Shown here piece by piece: positions 50,965 through 60,894 of a stretch of 64,000 bases of DNA. Positions within the stretch are counted from its first letter, which is position 1. Every line of letters starts with the position of its first letter. The stretch is from assembly GCF_000753865.1 (NCBI RefSeq), contig NZ_JQFW01000002.1, positions 1 through 64,000 of the forward strand. The letters run 5' to 3'. The translations under genes and the position numbers were made by a program. Source of the DNA: Alteromonas sp. LOR. Lineage in GTDB: Bacteria > Pseudomonadota > Gammaproteobacteria > Enterobacterales > Alteromonadaceae. Below the pieces are notes generated by a model. That model was not told the origin of the DNA and ran no database searches. It was given only the letters and a program-made list of their open reading frames with translations.

Positions 50965-52077
50965 ATGTCCACATCTCGTCCATTGTTTAAACATATTCGA
51001 AATCACACATCGTTATTTACTGAGTTATCTCAGTATCGCAATACCGCGTTAGATTCCCTCGGATTTGCGAATTACGAATTTCACAAAGTGCCAAAGTTCA
51101 TCACCGAGGATGGGCAAAGGCTGACCATTGAGCCTGAGCGCAGCATTGTGTTACCAAATGTGAAAATGTTAAGCGGTGTTAAAGCAAAGCTAGAAAAACA
51201 CATACCGTCTTTCAAAATGGTAGAGAACAGCGAAATTGGGTATCGTTATCCCACTGCGGCCCTTGCAAACTTAGATGCCCCTTTTATAAAGCGAATGCGT
51301 TCAGAGTATTTTCATAAGGTAGATGAGGATCGCAGTATTTGTCGTCCAGTGAATCTGTCTTACGGTATTAAAAGTCGAGGAAAAGCTGACAATCGCCAAG
51401 AATACGAAGTGTGGATGCCTGACGAGGCACCTGAGCAAAACCCGTTGCCATTACTCATAGAGCGCTATGGCGAAGATTTGCCTAATGACGTTCGTCATTT
51501 TGTAGAGCAACCCTCAAAAGTACATGGTTGGATGGGAGTAAAGCGAGCTGCATTTGAGGCGCTTTATACCGATAAAATACACTGTGGCGACCTTATCATT
51601 TGTATTGCCATGAGCGTAGATGCTTACAACATTGGTGCAAAACCTGACTTATCTTTTTCGCCTGAGGCCGATAGTTCAATTGCTGTGAGCAATGCTGAGC
51701 TAGAGTGGGAAGTAGAGGGATATTATGCACCACGAGGGTGGCAGTTTGATCACGATATGGTGTGGAGCGCAATTCAACACACTCTCGAAGCGGTTAATGC
51801 GCCGTTGGTAGACATGTACAGCAATACGTTGATACCGATTGCAGAAAGCAAGACCGAGCGGATTTTGTCAACGCTCACTTCTCTAGGAGTTACCCAAGAA
51901 GAGATTGACCATTTGAATCTACAACCTTGGGAATTTTTGCAAACAGAAAGCACACACAGAATGAAGCATAAAGATCCTAATCACTCTGTAAATTTGTTAG
52001 GCAGACTTAACCGTCTTTTCTATCAACCTGAAAACCCACTCCCATCGTTGAACTGGATGCACGACCTTATTAGCTAA
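50965..52077 (+). CDS. 370-residue protein of unknown function
   Basis: A soluble protein without a signal peptide or membrane segment. It starts at ATG 50965 behind AAGGAG. I do not recognise the family. Visible features are an acidic and aromatic middle region (HGWMGVKRAAFEALYTDKIHC, GDLIICIAMSVDAYNIG), a Trp-rich patch (EWEVEGYYAPRGWQFDHDMVW) and a C-terminal part ending NWMHDLIS. The pairing of conserved-looking Asp/His/Trp residues suggests an enzyme, but nothing specific can be claimed. It lies between two short inverted repeats and may have been acquired or may be a stand-alone gene. Confidence 0.75.
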   Translation: MSTSRPLFKHIRNHTSLFTELSQYRNTALDSLGFANYEFHKVPKFITEDGQRLTIEPERSIVLPNVKMLSGVKAKLEKHIPSFKMVENSEIGYRYPTAALANLDAPFIKRMRSEYFHKVDEDRSICRPVNLSYGIKSRGKADNRQEYEVWMPDEAPEQNPLPLLIERYGEDLPNDVRHFVEQPSKVHGWMGVKRAAFEALYTDKIHCGDLIICIAMSVDAYNIGAKPDLSFSPEADSSIAVSNAELEWEVEGYYAPRGWQFDHDMVWSAIQHTLEAVNAPLVDMYSNTLIPIAESKTERILSTLTSLGVTQEEIDHLNLQPWEFLQTESTHRMKHKDPNHSVNLLGRLNRLFYQPENPLPSLNWMHDLIS

Positions 52078-52438
52078 ATTCAACATAACCTGTTGAAGGC
52101 GTCCCTTTTATTAAAGAGTCTATCCGTAAAAAAGTGCGTTTGTTCCCAGTAGAGCAGGCGCGCCTAAAATCTTCGCTATAAAAGCCTCAATTGCACAAGC
52201 CTCAGTTTCGAAGCTTCTTGTCTAAAAACACGCCCTAATACCATCCTCTGTAATTGTAAACAAAACGATAAACGTGATGCTTTTATGTAAATTACTTTCA
52301 GTATCAACGTAATTTGAATGTTTTTATACTTATTTGTGTAATTTAATTACATTAAATGCTTTATTTATCCATTTTACTGGTCATAATGTAGTCATTGCTT
52401 TCGCAATATCTAATTAAGTTACAAAAATAGGAATACAT
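52078..52438. other. Gene-free spacer of 361 bases
   Basis: Near 52182-52224 there are three loose units, AAGCCTCAATTGCAC, AAGCCTCAGTTTCG and AAGCTTCTTGTC. The right arm of the 11-bp inverted repeat is at 52227-52237. The remainder up to the DUF3718-like gene is very AT-rich and should hold its promoter. Confidence 0.5.
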
Positions 52439-52906
52439 ATGAAACTGTCTACATTTGCTATCTCACTTCTTTTCTCTGTTGCTGCTACTCAGTCTTTTGC
52501 TAAAGACGTTCGCTTACAGCCTGTGGATGAAAACATCGAAACAAAAGCGTGTTTAACTGCCGCAAATGAAGGCTATCAGCCAGCGCTTCGCTTAGTGCGC
52601 GCGAATGGTTTTGACTCTGACGAATTCAGTGCATCAGTTCGTTGTAATGGAGAGTCATTAAGAACGTTTGCTTTCATGTACAGAAATAATCAGGTATCTG
52701 AAAATGCCAAGAAAGTTGCTCTAGTGGCTAAAAATGACAATGCCGCATCACAGGCTTGTTTAGAAGCACTCACCATCGGTAAAGACGAAGCGTTAACTAA
52801 ATATGGTTTGAAAGGTGAGAGCGTGATTTGTAATCGCAAAGACATCGCTGATTTTGTTCGTACCTATAAATCGCAAAATGTAGAAGTTCGCACTGCTGAC
52901 GAATAA
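52439..52906 (+). CDS. Exported DUF3718-like protein, internally duplicated
   Basis: A 155-residue protein with signal peptide MKLSTFAISLLFSVAATQSFA. The mature part holds two related units: ACLTAANEGYQPALRLVRA..VRCNGESLRTFAFMYR and ACLEALTIGKDEALTKYG..VICNRKDIADFVRTYK, each with two Cys at matching places. This is the pattern of DUF3718 proteins of Alteromonadales. The function is unknown. A GC-rich hairpin follows at 52955-52983. Confidence 0.75.
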   Translation: MKLSTFAISLLFSVAATQSFAKDVRLQPVDENIETKACLTAANEGYQPALRLVRANGFDSDEFSASVRCNGESLRTFAFMYRNNQVSENAKKVALVAKNDNAASQACLEALTIGKDEALTKYGLKGESVICNRKDIADFVRTYKSQNVEVRTADE

Positions 52907-52954
52907 CCGTTAGGGTAGCGTTACGAACAAAAGCTATTAGCAATATCAGTTTCG

Positions 52955-52983
52955 GGGCCCTTTGCTTACAGAGCAAAAGGCCC
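52955..52983. terminator. GC-rich hairpin after the DUF3718-like gene
   Basis: GGGCCCTTTGCT pairs with AGCAAAAGGCCC around TACAG. No T tract follows on the plus strand, so termination is likely only partly intrinsic. Confidence 0.45.
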
Positions 52984-52995
52984 GTCACTTTACTT

Positions 52996-53066
52996 ACTTC
53001 TCTAAGCCTGAATGGCTAACTTCTCCAAGCCCGTATGGCTTCGTTTTACTGACTCGTTTTACTTCC
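52996..53066 (+). repeat. Tandem repeats of 23 bp (two copies) and 13 bp (two copies)
   Basis: 52996-53018 and 53019-53041 share 19 of 23 bases (ACTTCTCYAAGCCYG core). Directly after, TCGTTTTACTGAC and TCGTTTTACTTCC repeat at 53041-53066. Confidence 0.6.
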
Positions 53067-53108
53067 TTGTTGTATTAACGCTCAGTCGCTAACGTTGCGT
53101 TTTAGTAC

Positions 53109-54449
53109 TTACTTAGCTTCAGAAGAAATTAAATGAAACTCTGTTTGTCTCCCGTCTAAGTAAGACACCGAACTACCGTCAAAAAACGCATCTTCCTCTA
53201 GCATAATCCTGACTTCTTTACCCCAATCTTCAATCATCACAGCGGCATTAAGCTCAATCGAATATACGGTATTTTCATACATAGGATAGTCGCCTTTTAT
53301 GGGTACTCCTTCTTGCGCATCCCACATACCAATGGTTGGTCCTGCTGCATGCCCGTGTAATCCAAGCGGGTGGGTATAAATAGTGGGCTTTATATTCTCT
53401 TCTATGGCTTGGCTTCGAGAGCGCTTTAAAATTTCATTGCCTGAACGACCTTTCTGAAAATTAGTGGTTAAGATATCTTGCAACCTATTGCCCTTTGTAA
53501 GTGCGTCTTTTAGATACTCAGGCGCATCCGTTTCACCAGGTTTTAAAATGTAGGCATGCTGCTGTTGGTCGGTATTTAAGCGCAAATAGGTAATGCCAAA
53601 ATCAACGTGAATAAGGTCGCCAGGTTGAATAATATTTTGCTCTGGTCGCTTGCTGAAGGCCTTTATCTGATCAAAAGCTTCGCTGTCTGCCCGTTGAATT
53701 GACACGGTTGGATGAAACCAATTTTTAAGACCTAGCTCGTTGGTTCGGTCTCTCAACCACCACACAACATCATCAGTGGTGGTAACGCCAGGTGTGATCA
53801 CAGTATTGGAAAATGCAGTGGCAATAAGTTTATGGCCGATTTGCGTCAGTATGGGATAGAACTCCATTTCCATATCACTGCGTGTTTCTAGCCACCCAAT
53901 CGATAGCTTCTCGCCAGATACCACACGGTTTCTGTAGGCTTTCGGTAACGCCGACATAAATAGGGTTTTTTCGGTAGAGGTCATGCCGTCGGCGAGGGCA
54001 AAAGCGCCTGAAGTATTGATGGCTATCTTGCTAGGGTTTCGCTGCTTGATAATGTTGGCGAGTGCTTTGAATTGATTGGGCTGCTCTTCTTTATCCCAGG
54101 CTTTTTCAAAACTATTAGCAACCGCATAGCGTGCTACGGCTAATCGCTCTAAGGGTTGTCCCTCGCCTTGGTCATAGATGACTAACATAGTATGTCGTCT
54201 GGCCGACAGCCAAGTTGACGGGAGCATTGTTTTTAACACCGGATCTTCGTTGTATTCTCGAGACATAATTACCCACATGTCGATATTTTCTCGTCGCATG
54301 ATGTGAGGTAAAACAGTGTCAAAACGTTGAGCGATGATGTTATCAATGACATCACTTCGCTCCTTCATGGACAATATGTCTTGAGACCACGCGAATGGGC
54401 ACGAAAATAGCGCAGACAAGAACACAACACCTATTAATAACGCTCTCAT
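53109..54449 (-). CDS. Exported M24-family metallopeptidase
   Basis: A 446-residue protein with signal peptide MRALLIGVVFLSALFSCPFAWS. It has the creatinase/aminopeptidase N-terminal domain and an M24 C-terminal domain. The dinuclear metal ligands appear as Asp in HVDFG and Asp 11 residues later (RLNTD), His in GLHGHAAGP, Glu in YSIELN and Glu near RIMLEED. Members are Xaa-Pro aminopeptidases or Xaa-Pro-like dipeptidases; export points to a role in peptide digestion in the periplasm. Specificity is not known. Transcribed alone. Confidence 0.87.
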   Translation of the reverse strand: MRALLIGVVFLSALFSCPFAWSQDILSMKERSDVIDNIIAQRFDTVLPHIMRRENIDMWVIMSREYNEDPVLKTMLPSTWLSARRHTMLVIYDQGEGQPLERLAVARYAVANSFEKAWDKEEQPNQFKALANIIKQRNPSKIAINTSGAFALADGMTSTEKTLFMSALPKAYRNRVVSGEKLSIGWLETRSDMEMEFYPILTQIGHKLIATAFSNTVITPGVTTTDDVVWWLRDRTNELGLKNWFHPTVSIQRADSEAFDQIKAFSKRPEQNIIQPGDLIHVDFGITYLRLNTDQQQHAYILKPGETDAPEYLKDALTKGNRLQDILTTNFQKGRSGNEILKRSRSQAIEENIKPTIYTHPLGLHGHAAGPTIGMWDAQEGVPIKGDYPMYENTVYSIELNAAVMIEDWGKEVRIMLEEDAFFDGSSVSYLDGRQTEFHLISSEAK

Positions 54450-54801
54450 AAATTTCCTTTTTTGTGGTACGATTTACGACCTTAGCATAGTCTGTGTTAC
54501 ATCGGCATGCGGTATTTTTTGCGTCAAAGATGAAAGGGTATGCGCCGATTTGGCTGCTAATACAACAAACATTTATTTGGCTAAATAAGTGCTAACCTTA
54601 CACAGATAAACTCTAACGGGTTCTGGTTGTAATAAGAGTGCATCTAGAAAAGCGCTATTAGTGATAACAGCCCCACTATTGATACATAGCTTTGATACAT
54701 AGCATTGAAACACAGTATGGATACACACAGTATTAACCGTACACTATTAACATAAAACGGCATCAGCGAATTGAATTGCACGTTTTAGACAGTGATTGCA
54801 G
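54450..54801. other. Gene-free divergent spacer with a 13-bp tandem repeat
   Basis: At 54682-54733 four 13-bp units follow each other: ATACATAGCTTTG, ATACATAGCATTG, AAACACAGTATGG and ATACACACAGTAT. The rest should hold the promoters of the two divergent genes. Confidence 0.55.
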
Positions 54802-55593
54802 ATGAAACAGATAGTTTTAGTTTTTCTCCTACTTATTCCGGCCTATGCATTAGCAAAAGAGGCGGCAAAGGCAGCATTGCTGTCTCAAAATGTGTATACA
54901 CAGGCAAAACAAACGCCAACACAAACAGAACCGACAGTAGTAAAGTGGGGAACTGATGTCTGGCCCAATTATACCGATAGAGACGGAACAGGCTTTTATC
55001 ACGAGCTTTTGTCTGCGATATACTCAGAGCCTGAGTATTCTTTACGTGTAGAATATTTTCCCTGGCAACGAACACTCAAAAATCTGGCAACGGGTGAAAT
55101 AGACCTTACCGGTTCGCTTCCCAAATCAGCTTCCTTTTACCAGTCTAAGTGGCCCGTCATTAACGAAGACATCAATGTTGTTTCACTTAATGATGAAGCC
55201 ATCAACAGCGGCTATCTATCCTCTAACGTAGGTGCTTACAGAGCGGGTTATGAGGACGATGTTTTTTATGCAGCATTGCCGAAAAGTGCGAAAGGCGTTT
55301 CGGTTGAAAGTGCAGAGCAAGCATTAGCGCTTCTAAAAAAGGGCAAGGTAGATTACTTCGTCGATTTGCGCAGCATTATCATCCCGCTGATGGATAAAGA
55401 ACAAACAGACCAGGGCTCGTTGGTGAAAGTAAGAACAATTGGGCGATACAAGCTGTATTGGTCTTTTGTTTATAATGAACAAGGAAAGCGGTTGAAGCGG
55501 CACTTTGATGACCAAATTGAAATATTACGAAGCAATGGCGTTTTGCAATCGATGTATGAAAAGTACAATTTAGAACTGCCCGTCAAAGAATAA
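54802..55593 (+). CDS. Periplasmic solute-binding-like protein (SBP_bac_3 type)
   Basis: A 263-residue exported protein with signal peptide MKQIVLVFLLLIPAYALA. It has the amino-acid-binding fold pattern VVKWGTDVWPNYTDRDGTGF, YFPWQRTLKNLATGEIDLTGS, and VDYFVDLRSIIIP. No transporter genes are adjacent. It is only distantly similar to the protein at 46910. RlmF follows by 52 bases on the same strand and may be cotranscribed. A TTG six bases before the ATG is not needed. Confidence 0.8.
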   Translation: MKQIVLVFLLLIPAYALAKEAAKAALLSQNVYTQAKQTPTQTEPTVVKWGTDVWPNYTDRDGTGFYHELLSAIYSEPEYSLRVEYFPWQRTLKNLATGEIDLTGSLPKSASFYQSKWPVINEDINVVSLNDEAINSGYLSSNVGAYRAGYEDDVFYAALPKSAKGVSVESAEQALALLKKGKVDYFVDLRSIIIPLMDKEQTDQGSLVKVRTIGRYKLYWSFVYNEQGKRLKRHFDDQIEILRSNGVLQSMYEKYNLELPVKE

Positions 55594-55645
55594 TATCAAC
55601 GCGCCATAAACCTCAAATCAGCACTTTATTTAGAAGAGCAACACA

Positions 55646-56647
55646 ATGCATCCTCGCAGTTATCACAACGATGGATACCCCATGGCAGCACTTTGCGCGT
55701 CATTTTCTCCATTAAAACCCCATATTATCCTCGCTAAAAGTGGCCAAAAAAGTATTGATTTTGCTAATCCTGAGGCTGTTATTGCATTAAACTCAGCGTT
55801 ACTGGCGCACTATTACAATGTTAATCAGTGGCAGCTGCCAAAAGGCTACCTTTGTCCGCCTATTCCGGGTCGTGCAGACTATATTCATGGTATAGCCGAC
55901 CTTCTCGTCGATTCTCAAAAGATGCCAGAGCCATTGAAAAGAGATGCGAGCGACAATCAAACAACTGTAAGTTCATCAAAAAACGTGAATAACATAAAGG
56001 CGCTGCTTGGCAATAAGGTGAGAGGGCTTGATATAGGTGTAGGCGCTAACGCTATCTATCCCATTATTGGATCGCAAGTTTATGATTGGTCGTTTGTAGG
56101 AAGCGATATTGATGAAGTCGCTTTTGATAATGCGTCGGCAATAGTGAGAAATAATAGCCCGCTGCAGTCGCGTATTGAGATAAGAAGACAGCTGCAAACT
56201 GACAACATATTCGCCGGAATAATTGGTGACGATGACCATTTTACGTTCACCATGTGCAACCCTCCGTTTCATAAATCTGTACAAGATGCGCTTGCCGGTA
56301 GTGCCCGTAAAAATAAAAATTTAGCCGCGAACAGAACAAAGCGCTCGGGCAAAAATACCCGTGCCGAGGCTGGAAAAAAATCACATGCTAAGACGAGTTT
56401 GAACTTTGCAGGTCAGGCAAACGAGCTGTGGTGTGAGGGAGGTGAATTAGCGTTTATTCAACGAATGATAAAGGAAAGCGTTGAATTTAAGCAAAACGTC
56501 ACCTGGTTTACGTGTTTAATGTCTAAGTCTGAGCACATAAAGCCTATCGAAAAAAGCCTAGCGTATTACCGTGCCACACAGGTAAGAGTAGTGAACATGG
56601 GGCAGGGCAATAAACAAAGTCGGTTTGTTGCCTGGCGCTTTGCATAG
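55646..56647 (+). CDS. rlmF: 23S rRNA (adenine1618-N6)-methyltransferase RlmF
   Basis: A 333-residue SAM-dependent methyltransferase that methylates A1618 of 23S rRNA. The N-terminus matches the family (MHPRSYHNDGYPMAALCASF, then IPGRADYIHGIADLL). SAM-binding is at RGLDIGVGANAIYPIIG and the catalytic NPPF is in MCNPPFHKS at about residue 204. A Lys/Arg-rich insert (KNKNLAANRTKRSGKNTRAE) before LNFAGQANELWCEGGELAF is the family's usual variable loop, slightly long here. Confidence 0.95.
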   Translation: MHPRSYHNDGYPMAALCASFSPLKPHIILAKSGQKSIDFANPEAVIALNSALLAHYYNVNQWQLPKGYLCPPIPGRADYIHGIADLLVDSQKMPEPLKRDASDNQTTVSSSKNVNNIKALLGNKVRGLDIGVGANAIYPIIGSQVYDWSFVGSDIDEVAFDNASAIVRNNSPLQSRIEIRRQLQTDNIFAGIIGDDDHFTFTMCNPPFHKSVQDALAGSARKNKNLAANRTKRSGKNTRAEAGKKSHAKTSLNFAGQANELWCEGGELAFIQRMIKESVEFKQNVTWFTCLMSKSEHIKPIEKSLAYYRATQVRVVNMGQGNKQSRFVAWRFA

Positions 56648-56958
56648 CCGCCATTTAGTTGCTACGAGTAGCTACCGGTTTGAAGCATCGTTTTTCGAGG
56701 TTTAGGGTATGAGATATGAGATTTGACACATGAGACTTAAAACGTCGGGCGAGTGGAAAATTAAATAGACCACATACTGCGTTTACGATTGACAACCTGA
56801 GGCTGGTGAACAATTATTCGTTTATTAGCACACGGTTTACTCAGCACACGTTTTATTTAGCACATGGTTTATTTAGCAAAGAATATGAGTTAGTAAATTT
56901 TGCATAACTCTTTTTTATTTATTTAGCGTTTACGATAGTTAGCCTACAGTGGGGCCAG
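56648..56958. other. Gene-free spacer with a 15/16-bp tandem repeat
   Basis: At 56820-56881 four units follow each other: GTTTATTAGCACACG, GTTTACTCAGCACACG, TTTTATTTAGCACATG and GTTTATTTAGCAAAG. The remainder is without visible features except the expected promoter of the GGDEF gene. Confidence 0.6.
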
Positions 56959-59900
56959 ATGTTCTCTCGTTTAAATGGGCTTTTACGCTCAATACACCTT
57001 CATAGTGTTACCTTTTTATTGCTGATAGTGATTCTGCTTTGCACAAAATCAATCAATGCGTTGGCATCAGAAGATTATCGCAGTGAGCGCTGGCAAGTAT
57101 CAAATGCACAAGCATTGGAAAAAGGACAGCGCATTGTCACCGATGGTCTCCCCCAAATATCAGTTCATGCTATTGCCCAAGATACCGATGGTTTTTTTTG
57201 GTTAGGCACTGAAAATGGATTGGCTCGGTTTGATGGCAGAAAGTTTGAAATTTTAAATACCATCAATGAGCCTTCGCTTCCTTCAAATTGGATTGAGTAT
57301 CTCTTTGTAGATAATACAGGAAAGGTATGGATAGCGACCGCAAGCGGCGTAGTGAGTTATTCTAAGGGCGCGTTTAAGGCAGTTGAATTTCAACAGTCTC
57401 AGGACAGGATAACCTATATTGATCAGTCTGCAGACGGGCAATTATGGTTTTTCGGGACGTCACTGTGGTCACTAGAAAATAATCAGTTAGTCGCTTCGAG
57501 TGCTTTAGAGCAAGGTGAGCACCCAGAGCAAAACGAGCAGCTTTCAGAACAGCAAAAACACCCAGAACAGCTGCTACAGCAGCAGGCAAAGCTCAGTGCC
57601 GCCAGCGTAGACGGTAATAGCATATGGCTTTTAAACGTCGATAAAACACTCGTTTACTTTGATGCTGCGACAAACGCCACCTGTGAATATCCTCTAACAC
57701 GTGAGCGAGAATATTCTCAGCTTCAGGCAGCAAATCAACGTGTTTATATTCTTGAAGACAAACGTCTTCGCTCGTTTATGCACTCAGCAAACAATTGCTC
57801 TCTCACCGAGGCTCCCCAAGTTACCTCTTACGAAATACACAAACTAACGTTAAATAACAACGGTTTTCCACTTTTACTTAGTACGGACGGTAAGGCATAT
57901 GAGGTTAGCCCAGTTAAGGGCATTCTTGAGGTGTCTTGGAATCAAGTAGTGACGCCGTCTTTGGTGAAAGACGTGCTCACGCTGCATCAAAGTGATGAGC
58001 TTACATTGCTTGGTACAAAGGCTAACGGCCTTGTACTGCTTTGGCCATCGGCTATCACTCGGCAAGCGGCGGGTCAGTCATTTGCAAAGGCAAGGGCATG
58101 GTCATTCTTTGTTGACGATAGTGTGTACGCTGCTTCAAATATGGGGATATATAAGCGCATTGATGATGAGCAGTGGCAGGTGGTTATTCCCCAAAGCGCG
58201 TTGAATGGAAACGATGCATACAGTTTACAGATTGATAACGGGACAATGTGGGTAGGCACACGCAACGGCTTATACCGTGTAAATACTGAAACATCAGCGG
58301 TCATGTCGGTAAGCGGTTTTGAAGGTTATCAAATAAATACCCTATATAAAGATGGGAATACCCTTTGGTTAGGGACAAATAACGGGCTATTTAAACAACA
58401 AGACGACAGTTTTATTGAGGTTACTTACTTTGCCTCTCAGTCTGTTCGCAGTATTCATCGCGCAAAAAACGGTTCACTGTGGGTAGGCACAGAGTCAGGG
58501 TTACACAGTGCCAATGTTGATAATAGTACCAATGTTGATAGTAATGGCAGCCCTCAATGGCAACGAGTTAGTATGGCTGGCATAAGCAGTGCCTTTGTAT
58601 CGAATATTACTGAGTCGCCTAATGGTCACCTCTTTTTTGCTACCTACGGCGATGGCCTGTTTCAGAAAAATAAAAAAGGGAAGTGGACCCAATACACCAT
58701 TAAAAATGGGCTGCCATTTCAAAATCTGTTCAATATAAATATTGCTGCAAATCAACTTTGGGTCTCTGGTGCCAGCGGTATATTTTCTGTGGACTTATCG
58801 GGTCTTTATAGACAGCAAATACGACGGCATATCGTACTAAGAGACGATGGCACGTTTACGTCAAGAAAAGACATTCGGTGTTGTAATGGCGCGGGAAATA
58901 ACCGAGGCGTTGTTTTTGACGACCACCTTTATTATCCCACATTAGCAGGCGTGCTGTCGGTTGACACCACCACGCGCCAGCCCATGATTTCACCATTGGT
59001 TATTTCCGGCGTATATCAAAATGGTGAACGCTTCACCTCCGCCTCTTCCGTTATCGAAATTACTAATGAACGTAACTTAGAAGTGGCGTACACCAAGCCA
59101 ATATTTGCTGCAGAAGAGGTGCCACAATATCGATATAGGCTTACCAAGGGCGACAGCAGTTGGGTGTATGCAGGACAACGAGAGCTGGCCTATTTTACCA
59201 ACCTACCGTCGGGGAAATTCGTTTTTGAGGTATCTGCGAAACTAGGCAGTGATGAGTGGTTACCGCCCACCACACTATCAATTAACGTTGCGCCTTACTG
59301 GTGGGAAACCTGGTGGGCGCGAGGCATCGCGGTAATTGTCATTCTCTTGATTGGTTGGCTGTTGTTTTCGGTGCGTACGCGAGCACTGATGAAAAGAAAC
59401 GACATGCTAGAAAAAATGGTTGAAGAGCGCACCTTGGCTTACGAAAGAGTGAACAAAGAGCTAGAGCAAAAAAATGATGCGCTTAGGCAGGTGGCCAATA
59501 CCGATCCGTTAACGGGACTTAGCAATAGAAGAGCGATAAAAGAGTATCTACCCAAGCTCTTCGACGCTATTAATGCACGGCAAATTGGTTATAGAAACGC
59601 TGATGGCAAACATACAGGGAAAGAAGCATCTGAAGATATTTGCGCGTTATTTCTTATAGATTTAGATAATTTTAAACGCATCAATGATGAGTTTGGCCAC
59701 GACAAAGGCGACAGCGTGCTGACGTACGTTGCCGATGCCATAGAGAGTGTTAGTCGACCGGAGGATTGTCTGTTGCGTTGGGGCGGGGAAGAATTCTTAC
59801 TCATTGTTCCTACCATCAAAAAGCAAAGCTTTAAAGCGCTTAACGACAGGCTTCATGATGCGCTCACCAACTTGCATTATAAGCTTGGCCTGCCTTTGCC

Positions 59901-60138
59901 GTTAACCATGTCCATAGGTGCGGTTTGGCTTCCGTGGGAAAACTCGCAAACCGATTTCCATCAGTGGGAGCACTCCATGCTGTTAACCGATTTGGCGTTG
60001 TATAGAGTAAAAGAAACCGGTCGCAATGGCACCGCTTTTGTTCACACAACCAAAGGGCTAAGTGATTGGCTTAATTGGTCAAAAGAAGGCATTGAAAAAG
60101 CAGAGAAGCAGGCAGCTCTAACAATAGAGCGTATTTAG
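56959..60138 (+). CDS. Two-component-regulator-type propeller sensor with GGDEF domain
   Basis: A 1059-residue membrane diguanylate cyclase. After an N-terminal signal/anchor helix (TFLLLIVILLCTKSINALA) come about 600 residues of periplasmic beta-propeller blades of the Reg_prop type (FFWLGTENGLARFDGRKF, MWVGTRNGLYRVNTET, LWLGTNNGLFKQ, LWVGTESGLHSA). A Y_Y_Y domain follows (VAYTKPIFAAEEVPQYRYRL), then a membrane helix (GIAVIVILLIGWLLFSV), a coiled coil and a GGDEF domain with GGEEF at 942-946 and the RxxD inhibitory site RPED at 933-936. A Gln/Glu-rich insert (EQGEHPEQNEQLSEQQ) interrupts the first propeller. Members sense polysaccharide or other ligands in related proteins; the ligand here is unknown. 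Confidence 0.93.
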   Translation: MFSRLNGLLRSIHLHSVTFLLLIVILLCTKSINALASEDYRSERWQVSNAQALEKGQRIVTDGLPQISVHAIAQDTDGFFWLGTENGLARFDGRKFEILNTINEPSLPSNWIEYLFVDNTGKVWIATASGVVSYSKGAFKAVEFQQSQDRITYIDQSADGQLWFFGTSLWSLENNQLVASSALEQGEHPEQNEQLSEQQKHPEQLLQQQAKLSAASVDGNSIWLLNVDKTLVYFDAATNATCEYPLTREREYSQLQAANQRVYILEDKRLRSFMHSANNCSLTEAPQVTSYEIHKLTLNNNGFPLLLSTDGKAYEVSPVKGILEVSWNQVVTPSLVKDVLTLHQSDELTLLGTKANGLVLLWPSAITRQAAGQSFAKARAWSFFVDDSVYAASNMGIYKRIDDEQWQVVIPQSALNGNDAYSLQIDNGTMWVGTRNGLYRVNTETSAVMSVSGFEGYQINTLYKDGNTLWLGTNNGLFKQQDDSFIEVTYFASQSVRSIHRAKNGSLWVGTESGLHSANVDNSTNVDSNGSPQWQRVSMAGISSAFVSNITESPNGHLFFATYGDGLFQKNKKGKWTQYTIKNGLPFQNLFNINIAANQLWVSGASGIFSVDLSGLYRQQIRRHIVLRDDGTFTSRKDIRCCNGAGNNRGVVFDDHLYYPTLAGVLSVDTTTRQPMISPLVISGVYQNGERFTSASSVIEITNERNLEVAYTKPIFAAEEVPQYRYRLTKGDSSWVYAGQRELAYFTNLPSGKFVFEVSAKLGSDEWLPPTTLSINVAPYWWETWWARGIAVIVILLIGWLLFSVRTRALMKRNDMLEKMVEERTLAYERVNKELEQKNDALRQVANTDPLTGLSNRRAIKEYLPKLFDAINARQIGYRNADGKHTGKEASEDICALFLIDLDNFKRINDEFGHDKGDSVLTYVADAIESVSRPEDCLLRWGGEEFLLIVPTIKKQSFKALNDRLHDALTNLHYKLGLPLPLTMSIGAVWLPWENSQTDFHQWEHSMLLTDLALYRVKETGRNGTAFVHTTKGLSDWLNWSKEGIEKAEKQAALTIERI

Positions 60139-60162
60139 CGTTATCACTGCTTAATGTTCTAG

Positions 60163-60819
60163 CTAGCCTTTCATCTTAGCAATAGTGTCTTTTCTAAGCT
60201 GTATTTTTGATTCGGCAAATGCAGCGCGAGGAAGCATTTTAAGCTTTTCAGCATAACCAAGGGCAGTGCGAAGCACTTGATCTTGAGGTACAGCAGCGTC
60301 TAAAAAGCCCGCTTTTACCGCGTCTTTACCTTCAAATATACGTGAAAAAAGTAACGCTTCGGTTTGTGATGTGAGTGCCAACCTTGCTTTGGCGAGCTCC
60401 ATACCAAAAGCGGGCAGCACCATGCCAATAGCCGTTTCGTTTAGCCCATATTTTGTGCCGCCGTCTTTACCTATACGCAAGTCTGCTGCCATTAGCATGA
60501 TAGCGCCTAACGCTATACTGTGGCCCTCTGCCGCAACGATCACTGGCAGTGGAAAACCGTACAAACGAACTATGAGGTCTGCCCCAGCTTGAACCAGCCT
60601 ATGCTGCTCGGCTTTGTCATCGCCTTTCATCACAGAAAGGTCGAAACCGCCGCAGAACTTTCCCTCTCCGCCATGAAATACCACAGCATTTGCACTTTTT
60701 TCTGCTTCATCAAGTGCAGTATTAAATTTCTCTATTAAATCAAAGCCCACCGCATTCACTTTGCCGTCATCAAAGGTGATTACTGCAATGTCGTTCTCAA
60801 TGTTAAAATTGAAAGCCAT
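60163..60819 (-). CDS. Crotonase/enoyl-CoA hydratase-family protein
   Basis: A 218-residue soluble protein with the crotonase fold: IAVITFDDGKVNAVGFDLIEKF, FHGGEGKFCGGFDLSVM (oxyanion-hole region), PVIVAAEGHSIALGAIMLMAAD and TKYGLNETAIGMVLPAFG. The two Glu that catalyse hydration in enoyl-CoA hydratase lie in the third block; here one is Ser/His-flanked (AEGHSIALGA) and one is Glu in NETAIGM, so activity could be hydratase or isomerase. It is shorter than usual (about 260). It is transcribed alone and convergent with the GGDEF gene. Confidence 0.85.
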   Translation of the reverse strand: MAFNFNIENDIAVITFDDGKVNAVGFDLIEKFNTALDEAEKSANAVVFHGGEGKFCGGFDLSVMKGDDKAEQHRLVQAGADLIVRLYGFPLPVIVAAEGHSIALGAIMLMAADLRIGKDGGTKYGLNETAIGMVLPAFGMELAKARLALTSQTEALLFSRIFEGKDAVKAGFLDAAVPQDQVLRTALGYAEKLKMLPRAAFAESKIQLRKDTIAKMKG

Positions 60820-60894
60820 AAGTTTTATGCCCTTTACAAATTACGTAAACTGGTATTACCAGAACCTGCATTGAGCATACGTTGCATCGAGTTG

